Source: Nitrospira sp.
Lineage (GTDB): Bacteria; Nitrospirota; Nitrospiria; Nitrospirales; Nitrospiraceae
Direction of reading: 5' to 3'
Length of the DNA: 64,000 bases
NCBI GenBank assembly: GCA_018242685.1
Contig: JAFEBM010000020.1
Coordinates: 1 to 64,000, forward strand
In this document: one piece after another, positions 34,758 through 43,181 of the stretch
How the letters are laid out: every line of letters starts with the position of its first letter
Numbering within the stretch: position 1 is the first letter of the stretch
Program-made: the position numbers and the translations under genes
Notes under the pieces: generated by a model
Seen by the model: only the letters and a program-made list of their open reading frames with translations
Databases searched by the model: none
Told to the model about the DNA's origin: nothing

Positions 34758-35516
34758 TCACCGGCCTTTGACAAAGGTGATATCGCCATAATAGGCCACC
34801 GCTCGTTCTTTCGTGTTGTCCGTATCGCTCATGATCGCCACGCCGTTAATCATCGGCGGTTCATCCCTGAATGCCTTTTTGTAATCCTCGTAGAGATTTC
34901 GCTCTTCGTCGATCCATGTACCGACTTTCTGAGGGCCGCTTTCCACGACGATCATCTGCGCAAAGTTCGTGAAAGCATTCTCCACGATGGTTCCGACAGG
35001 AGTGTTGGTTTCCCAAATGTAATTGAGCGCCGCGATGGGAATGTCACCAAAGATGGCGCGCCCGGCCTTGTACTTCAGCTTCTTGGAAAGACCGACTTTG
35101 TCCGGGTCATACTCGAACGTGATATAGAGCCTGGCGGGATAATCATCCCCTTCCCTGCGATTGACATCGCTGTTCTTGAGTACATTCTCGACCTTCCAGC
35201 GCCAGCGAACAACGGGATACTCGCGCGGATCGATCTTGACCTCCTTAGTCAGACCTGAGGCCGATCCTTCGCTGCAGGCCTTGACGACCGTGACATCACC
35301 ATCGATGACGATCTCGTACTTCGTCTGGACAAGAACCTTCTTGAAGATGAGCGGCTTCCAACCATCCGGGACAGATTGGCCGACTGTCGCACGGGAAAAT
35401 TTCGCCGCTTCAACCACGGCGCCGGTCTGAGCCTCGATAGGAAGGGAGGCGACAAGAACCATCGCGACTCCTCCCAAAAGCACAACATAGTCCGGATGAA
35501 TACGGTGGTCTCTCAT
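34758..35516 (-). CDS. DUF3047 exported protein
   Basis: A 252-residue protein with a signal peptide (LGGVAMVLVASLPIEAQ). It then follows the DUF3047 pattern: FKKVLVQTKYEIV, VVRWRWKVENVLKN, DDYPARLYITFEYD, YIWETNTPVGTIVENAFTN and ISDTDNTKERAVAYYGDI-like ending blocks. The domain is a beta-sandwich of unknown role exported to the periplasm in many Proteobacteria and Nitrospirota. It starts 10 bases after the reductase gene stop and is probably cotranscribed with it. Confidence 0.82.
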   Translation of the reverse strand: MRDHRIHPDYVVLLGGVAMVLVASLPIEAQTGAVVEAAKFSRATVGQSVPDGWKPLIFKKVLVQTKYEIVIDGDVTVVKACSEGSASGLTKEVKIDPREYPVVRWRWKVENVLKNSDVNRREGDDYPARLYITFEYDPDKVGLSKKLKYKAGRAIFGDIPIAALNYIWETNTPVGTIVENAFTNFAQMIVVESGPQKVGTWIDEERNLYEDYKKAFRDEPPMINGVAIMSDTDNTKERAVAYYGDITFVKGR

Positions 35517-35526
35517 GCGCCACCGC

Positions 35527-37080
35527 TCAGCGTCTCATCCATTCGAACAGCTTTGTCAAAATATTTTTCGTTCCCTCTGTAAAGTGCGCTTTCCGCCAGA
35601 GGTTGACTACTTTTTTATTCGCTTCAGCCTGTGTGGGATAGGGATGGATCGTTCCCGCAATTGTTTTGGCCCCGGCTCCTACTTTCATCGCGACTGAAAA
35701 TTCACTGATCATATCGCCGGCATGGGCAGCCACGATCGTCGCACCAAGAATCTTGTCCGTCCTCTTCTTAATGTGAACCCGCACGAACCCCTCATCCTCT
35801 CCATCCAGGATGGCCCGATCAACCTCGTTCAATTTATATGTATAGGTTTCGACCTCGATCCCTTTTTTCTTTGCGTCTTTTTCGTACAAGCCGACATGGG
35901 CGATTTCCGGTTCGGTGAACGTACACCAGGGCATGTTCAACGACTCGATGCCGGCATAGCCCAAGCCTAAGGGATGAGGGAACAACGCGTTTTGGATGAC
36001 GATTTGCGCCATGGCATCAGCGGCGTGTGTAAACTTATAGCGTGAGCAGACATCACCGGCCGCGAAAACCTTGGGGTTGGACGACTGCAATCGGGTATTC
36101 ACTCTGATCCCGTTCTTATCGTACGAGACTCCCGCTGTCTCCAAACCGATTCGCTCTACGTTCGGAACTCGACCGACCGCGACGAGAATCTCGTCGACAA
36201 TGACATCGTAATGTTGGCCATGCGAATCGACCGTCAGACGTTTCCCGCCTCCGGTCTTTTCCACCTTCAAGTATTTTGCGCAGCAGAGCAGCTTCACACC
36301 ATCGCGAAACATCTGTTGTTCAAGGATACCGGCTGCATCTCGATCCTCGTTGGGCAGGATGCCGTGCGTCGCTTCAATCAGATAGACTTGGCTCCCAAAA
36401 CGTGCAAAGGACTGCGCTAGCTCGCATCCAATCGGCCCGGCTCCGATGACTCCCAGACGCTGCGGCAGCTCAGTCAAAGAAAAAATGGTTTCGTTCGTCA
36501 GATAACCGGCTTCCTGAAGGCCGGGGATATCGGGTATAGCCGCCCTCGCACCGGTACAGACAGCGGCTTTCGCGAACGTGAGAATCCGATCACCGGACGG
36601 GCCTTCGACTTGGGCCGTATCAAAACCCAGAAACCGTCCGCTGCCGATATACACGTCCACGCCGAGTTTCGTATATCGCTGGGCGGAGTCATTCCGGCTG
36701 ATGCGGGCCCGCAGTTTCCTCACGCGCGCCATCACAGCACCGAAGTCATACTTCACACCGGCAGGGATATGAAGACCAAACTCTGTGGCTTTCCGTAAAT
36801 CGCCCCAGGCTCTGGCTGCTCGAATCACTCCTTTCGACGGCACACACCCGACATTGAGACAGTCGCCACCCATCAGATGCTTTTCGATCAAGGCGACCTT
36901 TGCTCCAAGACCCGCGGCAATAACGGCCGTGACCAGCCCGGCAGTCCCCGCTCCGATCACGACGATGTTGTACCGGCCGGTGGGCTCTGGATTGACCCAG
37001 CCGGGGGGATGCACATTGGCGACGAGCTCTTGATTAAAGTCGTCGTTCGGCAGGATCAGAGATTGATTGTGCTCACTCAT
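35527..37080 (-). CDS. Mercuric-reductase-like FAD/NAD disulfide oxidoreductase
   Basis: A 517-residue member of the pyridine nucleotide-disulfide oxidoreductase class I family. The FAD motif VVIGAGTAGLVTA is followed by the redox-active GGDCLNVGCVPSK cysteine pair, the NAD-binding RLGVIGAGPIGCEL, the second FAD contact FAAGDVC, and a C-terminal dimer domain with IHPYPTQAEA. That His-x-Tyr/His-Pro-Thr segment supplies the active-site base in glutathione or dihydrolipoyl reductases. There is no N-terminal HMA metal domain and no C-terminal CC pair of true mercuric reductase, so mercury is not the likely substrate. ATG 37080 is preferred over GTG 37170, which overlaps the TVP38 remnant. Confidence 0.85.
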   Translation of the reverse strand: MSEHNQSLILPNDDFNQELVANVHPPGWVNPEPTGRYNIVVIGAGTAGLVTAVIAAGLGAKVALIEKHLMGGDCLNVGCVPSKGVIRAARAWGDLRKATEFGLHIPAGVKYDFGAVMARVRKLRARISRNDSAQRYTKLGVDVYIGSGRFLGFDTAQVEGPSGDRILTFAKAAVCTGARAAIPDIPGLQEAGYLTNETIFSLTELPQRLGVIGAGPIGCELAQSFARFGSQVYLIEATHGILPNEDRDAAGILEQQMFRDGVKLLCCAKYLKVEKTGGGKRLTVDSHGQHYDVIVDEILVAVGRVPNVERIGLETAGVSYDKNGIRVNTRLQSSNPKVFAAGDVCSRYKFTHAADAMAQIVIQNALFPHPLGLGYAGIESLNMPWCTFTEPEIAHVGLYEKDAKKKGIEVETYTYKLNEVDRAILDGEDEGFVRVHIKKRTDKILGATIVAAHAGDMISEFSVAMKVGAGAKTIAGTIHPYPTQAEANKKVVNLWRKAHFTEGTKNILTKLFEWMRR

Positions 37081-37166
37081 TCCGATGACCCCTTGAGATG
37101 GGTTGTGGGTTATGTGATCATAGCCTGACATCCTCCACTGTGCGTCGTCAATCGATGAGATGTCCA

Positions 37167-37370
37167 TCACGCCGGTTTCGTTGCAATCCGCTTAGAGACA
37201 ACCAGCCCCAGCGCCAGCAGTCCTAACAGTACGCAGGCCTCGATGACGTTCGGAGATGCGATCTCCTTCAACCAGTTGATCGTACCCAGTCGGCGTCCCG
37301 CATAGGCATAGACGAATGAACCGGGAATGATTCCAATCGCCGTGGCGACGACATATGTCCCGACGTTCAC
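37167..37370 (-). pseudogene. TVP38/VTT-family membrane protein, C-terminal remnant
   Basis: A 67-residue frame starting GTG 37370 reads VATAIGIIPGSFVYAYAGRRLG and then a final hydrophobic helix. This is the last third of SNARE-associated/TVP38 (VTT) membrane proteins of about 230 residues. An in-frame TGA lies 12 bases upstream and no matching N-terminal part was found, so the rest is lost. TVP38 genes commonly sit beside mercuric-reductase-like flavoproteins, which supports the identity. The stop overlaps the alternative GTG start of the reductase. Confidence 0.65.
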
Positions 37371-37619
37371 GCGCGGTGATCATAGGAGCGTCGTGGCGTA
37401 TCATGGTGGCTCCTCTGTGTCCTGTCAATGCGATACGCCGCTTCATGTCTGTCCGCCTGGACCAGGAAGCCCTACATGGCTGAGCCGCAATTGAAAAGTG
37501 CCGACGGAGGCTGCTGCTCGATGAAATAGTCGGTTGCCGGACTTCTCCGACCACCGGCCAGTGGGTTGCCAGATCGGCGTCGCTTCCCATATGCTGTGTG
37601 CAGGGAGGGCGGAGGCGGA

Positions 37620-38264
37620 ATGGATGAATCAAGCAGACTGACCAGGACCAAAGAACAATGGGCTCGAGCTCGGCGAGGAGGAGAAGAACGAGAAGTCTTC
37701 TATGAAGGCGATGATCGTTTACCTCCAGGCCAGCACCTCGTCGAAAACTTTCCCGTACTGGACCTCGGGTTCAAGCCGGAAATTCCATTACACGAATGGA
37801 GGCTCAGCATAGGCGGATTTGTCGCGAACCCGCTTGTCTTGACATGGGAGCAATTCATGGCACAACCCCCATTCAAAGACCGGTCGGACTTCCATTGCGT
37901 CACCTCATGGAGCCGTTATGATAATGACTGGGAAGGTGTGAGTTTCAAACACCTCATTTCCGTCGTGAAACCGCTGTCGCCTGCCCGATTTGTCCTGTTC
38001 AAGTCCTACGACGACTACACCACGAACCTCCCACTTGAGGCCTGTGACGATGGCGATGTGCTGCTGGCCCATAGCTGGAACGGCAAACCCCTAACTCGCG
38101 ACCATGGTGGGCCGGTACGTGTGATCGTCCCAAAACGTTATGCCTGGAAAGGGGCGAAGTGGGTGAAGGAAATTACGTTTTCAGATAAGGATGAGAAGGG
38201 GTTTTGGGAAATCCGCGGGTATTCCAACCACGCGCTCCCATGGAAGAACGATCGCTACGGATAG
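37620..38264 (+). CDS. Sulfite-oxidase-like molybdopterin oxidoreductase
   Basis: A 214-residue single-domain protein of the sulfite oxidase/MsrP molybdopterin family. It shows LVENFPVLDLGFKPEIP, the Mo-ligating Cys in DFHCVTSWSRYDNDW, and HGGPVRVIVPKRYAWKGAKW. The short form without a dimer domain corresponds to YuiH-like proteins, whose substrate is unknown. There is no signal peptide, so the enzyme may be cytoplasmic. ATG 37620 has GGAGGCGGA directly upstream; the open frame before it (from 37566) is Arg/Gly-rich and unlikely. It converges on the YnbE-YdbL gene with a 2-base gap. Confidence 0.85.
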   Translation: MDESSRLTRTKEQWARARRGGEEREVFYEGDDRLPPGQHLVENFPVLDLGFKPEIPLHEWRLSIGGFVANPLVLTWEQFMAQPPFKDRSDFHCVTSWSRYDNDWEGVSFKHLISVVKPLSPARFVLFKSYDDYTTNLPLEACDDGDVLLAHSWNGKPLTRDHGGPVRVIVPKRYAWKGAKWVKEITFSDKDEKGFWEIRGYSNHALPWKNDRYG

Positions 38265-38266
38265 TG

Positions 38267-38737
38267 TTATTTCTTCATCCACCCACCAGAACTCTCAACA
38301 AAGTTTCCCGGCTTGGTGTGCTGAATGGTTTTTTCTCCGGCGAGCGTTTCAACGGCCTGGATGCTGGTGCGATTTTGCTTGGCAATATCTTCATAGGCTT
38401 GCCGCCGCTTTTGATTGGCGTCATCTACCAATGCTTGGGCTTCACCATTGGAAGGGTTCACCGTTCCCAGATAGCCGGTGCTCGTCTCCCCAACCCACCC
38501 CTTGGCTTTCGCTTCATCCAACAATCCACCGTCATTCGACAGGATCTGATCCAAGTCTTTGTCGACTTTCAGCCGAATCTCATGATCAATCTTCATATTA
38601 AGATTGATCGTAATCGGCTTCTCCGAATCAGCCACCTCCGTTCGTGGAGTACAGGCGCCCACGGTCAGGAACAGAGTGACCCATGCCGATACGCCGACGC
38701 CTAACCGCACGGTTCCCCTCTGCATGGTCCGCCTCAT
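38267..38737 (-). CDS. YnbE-YdbL fusion lipoprotein
   Basis: A 156-residue protein joining two E. coli-type proteins. Residues 1-68 have a lipoprotein signal (lipobox VGAC, Cys 29) followed by CTPRTEV and PITINLNMKIDHEI, the whole pattern of YnbE. Residues 70-156 match YdbL (DUF1318): EAKAKGWVGET, GYLGTV, LVDDANQKRRQAYEDIAKQN, LAGEK and a final KPGNFVESSGGWMKK. In E. coli YnbE and YdbL are separate and work with YdbH in carrying phospholipids between membranes. Here a single chain carries both and directly follows ydbH (ATGA overlap). Confidence 0.85.
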   Translation of the reverse strand: MRRTMQRGTVRLGVGVSAWVTLFLTVGACTPRTEVADSEKPITINLNMKIDHEIRLKVDKDLDQILSNDGGLLDEAKAKGWVGETSTGYLGTVNPSNGEAQALVDDANQKRRQAYEDIAKQNRTSIQAVETLAGEKTIQHTKPGNFVESSGGWMKK

Positions 38738-41532
38738 AACGGTCCTTGTCGTCTATACCGTCTTTCGACGGTCCCATGGATATCCTCGACCAAGCGGAGG
38801 CTTTTGAGGAGCGTGGGAATGTGCTCCTGCACAGTCAGGTTGAAGTGAATCGGAGGAGTACTCCTGAGGTCCGGATTCCTGCCTTCCAACCGAGCATTCA
38901 GGTCCAACATGCCGGTTTCGCCGTATTTCACGCCGACACGCAACAGCGAATACTGAAAGTTGCTAAGCGCTTGTGCGACGAGCTGGAGTTGTTGATCTGA
39001 TTCTGAGTGCACCTTTGATAATTCCGGCGTCGATGCGTACTGTATGATCCCGCCGGGAGGCTGTGCCTCGATCAGTCCATCTTTCACGATGAGCCCACCC
39101 GACGTGAGTGTGACGGGAAGCGTCCCGTTGAGTGTTCCGGTTCCCTGAAGTCCCTTCTGCTGTTCCACGCTGAGAACTTTTGCAAGATCAAGACTCTGTA
39201 GAGAAAACGTCGTCGTAACCGGTAGTTTGGTCAAGTCCAGCACAAGACCTGGATTGCTGATCGTTCCGCCAAATACTTCACACTGGAAGTCTCTTATATC
39301 GACAATCGGCAGATCATCCGCCAATTTCCATCTGATCTGATAGGAGGCCATAAGATTGGCGACATCCACACCGCTCTGTACTGCGGCAACGAAGATCGAA
39401 GCCGGCTGGGTCGTCATAATTGATTCGAACCCCTGGGTGTGTACCACCATCGTGGTGTTCAAACCCTGCATGACATAGTCGTAATAGTGGCCGGACAGCT
39501 TCTCAGCCACAACGTTCGCGGTTGCCGATACCGCTTTCATCACATTGGTCCGGTCGCGGAAGTTGCTCGACCAGGACGCATCGATGGTGGCCGTGAACAT
39601 CCCATCGATCACATCGGTTGAAGGGGGAAGTCCCCTGATCATCTTACTGAGCCGCCGATCGGTGCCGTTGAACGTCAGTGGACCAATGACACCATGCATC
39701 ACTCCCTGCGCCGCCTGTAGCGGCTGCTGGATCCTAGCGGTCATGAACTCTTCGTGCGTCGGAGTGTCGACTCGAAGGTCGGCTTTGATGCCGCTCTGAT
39801 CAGCCGAGAACTTCACCGCCCAATCACTCGTGGAAGGCCACCAAACACTCGGCTCCGGACTCACCCCGACGACGGACAAGGTCCCTTGCGCAACCCATGC
39901 GGCCTTGGTCGTTTCTGCCTCCTGGACTCTCAAGACACCTTGTGTGACGCGAATGTTCCGCCCACTTATTCTCATGGTCGGAGCCCGAACCGTCGCGATC
40001 ATGGTTCCCCCACTGCAATGGATCGCCGTCAGGTCGCATTCCACCGTCAACGGCTCGGATAGATTCAGGGTGACACTCGAAATCAGCGTGGCGCCTTGTC
40101 CGATCTGTTTTGCCGTAATTGAAGATGGGGGCGACAGCACTCCGCGTATATGCGTGCGGGCCAGCTTCACCGTCCCGTGCACTCCTCCCATCGCCTCTTT
40201 AGCTGAAAGCCGCTCGGTAATAGTCTTTGGGAGAAGCCCCTCCAGATGATAGGCCCCTTCGGCCAACACCAACTCATTCCCGCGGCCCTCGGCGCGGGTG
40301 GTTTCGAACTGCGCCACCAATGGTCCCGGCGTCCGACCGTACGTCACATGCAATGGCCCTTGCGCCACCGTACGTATGGGCGTTTCCTTCCAATAGAGAG
40401 TTCCCTGCACGGGCTTCCTATTCTCAATCCGTACCGGCTGATCCCCATGAGGCAGTATCAATCGGACCGCTTCAGGAATAATGCGCGGTTGGGTATTGAT
40501 CGTCGCTGTCAGCAAGACACCGGGACTTATGGTCCACTCCGCTTGAGTCGTATTTCCTCCGAATCTACCCTCGTAGGCGACTGCAATATCCTTTGCCACA
40601 CCTTTCAGAGCCGGTAGCGTGGCATTGACCCGCATATTGCCGTCCAGATGCGTTCGCTCGTCGTCCCACAACGAGCTGAGTGCAGCCTCCGCGGCAGCAA
40701 TCCCCGACCAATTGATCTCCACTTCTCCCGTAACCCTCTCCAGCTCCGGACCGATCGGGACAAGGAGCGCAATGAATGGAGCCAGTTCTTGCACATTGAT
40801 CTGGAGACGACCCTTGACCTGAATCTGTGAGCCGTTTGGTTGCGCTTGCGATTGCAAGAAAACAATCGGCGACGCTTGCGGTCGCTGCGAGGCCAAGGTT
40901 ACCGACCAGGTACTGGCGGAATGTCCTACGACGACCAGACCGTAGGACGCGGTATCACGTCCACGAAACGCGAGACGACCACCGACCTCTCTGCCGCTAT
41001 ACGTCAGACTCCCGTCGATCGTCACTTTACGAAGCGGCCCCGTCGCCTGCTCACGAAAAATGGTGAGATGATCCAGTCGCAACTCATCGAACGGGAGAAT
41101 CGGGAGACTGCGTAAGAGGTCACCCGCCGTCAACAATCGCCATGGTGACGCCCCATCATCAAGCTCATCCGTATCTCTTTCACCCTGCACGGACGGCTCT
41201 GTGGACTGCACGTTCAACACATGGATTGCCGCATCCCGCAAGACGATGCGGCTGACACGCCCTTGAAGCATCTGGATTAGGTCATATTGAACCTCCGCAT
41301 CCGTCAACGAGACCATCAGTCGTTCTTCGCCCAAATCCTGCTGAAACGAAACCACCGGAATGCGCATCTGCGCCCAGCCTGGATAGCCGAGCTGGAGGAT
41401 GACGTTGCTGTACCCATGATCACGAAGTCTATTCGCCAACAGATAGGATGCCCCCAGAGGCAACAGCAAATAACAGCTAACGAGGGCCACCAGCCCAAGT
41501 AGAACGGCAATCTGGTATCGTTGGGCCAACAT
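38734..41532 (-). CDS. ydbH: YdbH-family AsmA-like intermembrane phospholipid transport protein
   Basis: A 932-residue, single-anchor envelope protein. An N-terminal membrane helix (IAVLLGLVALVSCYLLLP) is followed by a very long beta-strand-rich periplasmic part typical of AsmA/TamB/YdbH bridge proteins, which form a groove for lipids from inner to outer membrane. The last 250 residues carry the DctA-YdbH (dicarboxylate transport) signature region: GTGTLNGTLPVTLTSGG, IVKDGLIEAQPPGGIIQY and DLNARLEGRNPD. ATG 41532 is preferred over 41586. It overlaps the YnbE-YdbL start by 4 bases, so the bridge and its outer-membrane partner are translationally coupled. Confidence 0.85.
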   Translation of the reverse strand: MLAQRYQIAVLLGLVALVSCYLLLPLGASYLLANRLRDHGYSNVILQLGYPGWAQMRIPVVSFQQDLGEERLMVSLTDAEVQYDLIQMLQGRVSRIVLRDAAIHVLNVQSTEPSVQGERDTDELDDGASPWRLLTAGDLLRSLPILPFDELRLDHLTIFREQATGPLRKVTIDGSLTYSGREVGGRLAFRGRDTASYGLVVVGHSASTWSVTLASQRPQASPIVFLQSQAQPNGSQIQVKGRLQINVQELAPFIALLVPIGPELERVTGEVEINWSGIAAAEAALSSLWDDERTHLDGNMRVNATLPALKGVAKDIAVAYEGRFGGNTTQAEWTISPGVLLTATINTQPRIIPEAVRLILPHGDQPVRIENRKPVQGTLYWKETPIRTVAQGPLHVTYGRTPGPLVAQFETTRAEGRGNELVLAEGAYHLEGLLPKTITERLSAKEAMGGVHGTVKLARTHIRGVLSPPSSITAKQIGQGATLISSVTLNLSEPLTVECDLTAIHCSGGTMIATVRAPTMRISGRNIRVTQGVLRVQEAETTKAAWVAQGTLSVVGVSPEPSVWWPSTSDWAVKFSADQSGIKADLRVDTPTHEEFMTARIQQPLQAAQGVMHGVIGPLTFNGTDRRLSKMIRGLPPSTDVIDGMFTATIDASWSSNFRDRTNVMKAVSATANVVAEKLSGHYYDYVMQGLNTTMVVHTQGFESIMTTQPASIFVAAVQSGVDVANLMASYQIRWKLADDLPIVDIRDFQCEVFGGTISNPGLVLDLTKLPVTTTFSLQSLDLAKVLSVEQQKGLQGTGTLNGTLPVTLTSGGLIVKDGLIEAQPPGGIIQYASTPELSKVHSESDQQLQLVAQALSNFQYSLLRVGVKYGETGMLDLNARLEGRNPDLRSTPPIHFNLTVQEHIPTLLKSLRLVEDIHGTVERRYRRQGPL

Positions 41533-41754
41533 GGTTTCCTTGATCCGTCTCGCTGACTTGGTAACGGTTGTCAAACAAACTCTCAAGCCCTGTCAAGAGA
41601 TCCGAACGGCTCTGCCGCAGGATACAGTTTTTCTTCTCGTTATGGTGAAGGAAGACGGAAGACAGACCTATCTCTGCGTTTCACGGTATCATTCAGGTCG
41701 CCACCGGCCAAGTAGATGGATCGTTCATGAGGGTGAGAAGCGATGGTGCAGAAT

Positions 41755-41970
41755 TTACCCCGATGCCGGAGGAGGATCGGCAGCCGGTTCGTCGCACTTC
41801 TTGCAATTCAAATGGGTACCCACATACTGGTCGCGTCCAGCGACGGTGAGCACCCAAGGGCGATTCGTGAATGGAGGCTGATGCCGTACGTGTTGTCCAT
41901 GACCACAGGCCAGATCGGCGACCCAGTCACCATAGTCATCTTGGTGATATCCGACGATCGGCTGTTGCAT
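41755..41970 (-). CDS. DUF3565 protein
   Basis: A small protein of about 71 residues with the DUF3565 pattern: MQQPIVGYHQDDYGDWVADL, CGHGQHVRHQPPF, NRPWVLTVAGRDQYVGT and a final LNCKKC. The invariant Cys-Gly-His-Gly-Gln-His-Val-Arg-His cluster and the CxxC suggest a metal-binding site, but no function is known. The frame is open to 42027, and the start at 41970 is set where the domain begins. It stands alone between ydbH and the lipoprotein gene. Confidence 0.75.
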   Translation of the reverse strand: MQQPIVGYHQDDYGDWVADLACGHGQHVRHQPPFTNRPWVLTVAGRDQYVGTHLNCKKCDEPAADPPPASG

Positions 41971-42069
41971 GTCGTGATGACTCCCGTATGGCAGGAATGG
42001 CGTTGGAATCGCAGCGCCACTGCTCACGTCACTGCTGGTGTTTCTTCAGCGACTCTTCTCAGCTCGACG

Positions 42070-42525
42070 TCACCGTTTCTCGAACGGCAGCTCCAACCGT
42101 TGAGCTGCAGAAACATACGTCCAGTGTTTGTGTTCATCCTGGTCGAAGCTACCGATAAAAATGACCTCTCGATCGAGATGGCGAAATTCCGAAAGACTTA
42201 TTCGACAGCTCTGCGGATCGATCACGCGCGCATCATACTGCCCGACTACATATACGCTTCCCTTTAACGCCTGATAAATATTACGTCGACCGGCATAGCC
42301 CGTATCCGGAAATAGTTCGGTTGAAGAAGAACAGCCATTCGTCCCCTTGACGTTCAGAATAAGATTGAATCGTTGGAGGAATGGATCCGTCGCCATTCTC
42401 ACAATCGTCAGCTGAAACGGTGGGAATCCTATTTCAACCGAAGCGGGCTCGGGAGTAGTACTGTTGCACCCTACGCAGAGAAGCGCCACACTTCCAAAGA
42501 TAACGGACCATGGCGGCGCGTTCAC
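42070..42525 (-). CDS. Small lipoprotein, unknown
   Basis: A 151-residue protein with a lipoprotein signal (hydrophobic segment then lipobox LCVGC). The mature part is about 130 residues of mixed strands with two further cysteines (TNGCSSST and PQSCRIS) that might form a disulfide. No family is recognised. It overlaps the preceding GlcG/HbpS-like gene by 4 bases and is surely cotranscribed with it, so the two exported proteins may work together. Confidence 0.7.
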   Translation of the reverse strand: MNAPPWSVIFGSVALLCVGCNSTTPEPASVEIGFPPFQLTIVRMATDPFLQRFNLILNVKGTNGCSSSTELFPDTGYAGRRNIYQALKGSVYVVGQYDARVIDPQSCRISLSEFRHLDREVIFIGSFDQDEHKHWTYVSAAQRLELPFEKR

Positions 42526-43067
42526 TTCGACCTAGGAGCCTTCGGAGCTGCACCGATCGCGTCAAGCCCCTCCTGGGCGCAGGCATCATCCAGATGGGCG
42601 CCCGGTGCTCCACCGACACCGATTCCTCCAACGATTTCTCCGCCGATTTCGATGGGGAGCCCTCCCCCCAGAATCAGGATGTCGCCGTTCATGTCACGAA
42701 GCCCTTGTAACGTAGGAACCTTCATCATGAGATCGGCTAACTCACTGGTAGGGCGTCGCACACTGACGGCTGTATAGGCTTTCTTCCGGCTGCTATCGAC
42801 CGTATGCGGCCCAGCTCCATCGGCTCGTCCCATGGCGCGAAGGACGCCGGCACGATCAACCACCGAAACACTCACTCGATACCCGTCCTTCTTGCAAGCT
42901 TCCAATGCTGCCTGAATTGCTTTGTTCGCCAAGCCAAGCGGTAACACGGACTCCTTCGGTAACTCGTCGGCAAGGATGACGCCAGGCGCCGCTAAGCCTA
43001 ACAGAGACAACATCCCCGTACACGCAATGACCAGCCAGTGATTCCGGTTGGATATGAAGAGCGCCAT
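42522..43067 (-). CDS. Exported GlcG/HbpS-family protein
   Basis: A 181-residue protein with a signal peptide, then a GlcG/HbpS (DUF336) domain: LANKAIQAALEACKKDGYRVSVSVVDRAGV, GADGAGPHTVDSSRKKAYTAVS-like and GGLPIEIGGEIVGGIGVGGAPG. Members include heme-sensing HbpS, which binds heme extracellularly and detects oxidative stress, and the GlcG proteins of glycolate operons. No heme ligand can be proved from sequence. ATG 43067 is chosen because it gives a normal signal peptide. The stop overlaps the lipoprotein gene. Confidence 0.82.
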   Translation of the reverse strand: MALFISNRNHWLVIACTGMLSLLGLAAPGVILADELPKESVLPLGLANKAIQAALEACKKDGYRVSVSVVDRAGVLRAMGRADGAGPHTVDSSRKKAYTAVSVRRPTSELADLMMKVPTLQGLRDMNGDILILGGGLPIEIGGEIVGGIGVGGAPGAHLDDACAQEGLDAIGAAPKAPRSK

Positions 43068-43181
43068 CCTACTAAGTCCTCCCAATGTATCGGGCACATT
43101 CAGACTACGGATGCCTCCGAGCTCTGTCAAGAGAGCAGAAGCCCACGCTCAGGCTCAGCTATTGCCGCAAGTGGCAACGGC

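Noticed and set aside
35527..37080. True mercuric reductase (merA)
   Set aside because: No HMA domain and no C-terminal vicinal cysteines, and no mer genes nearby.
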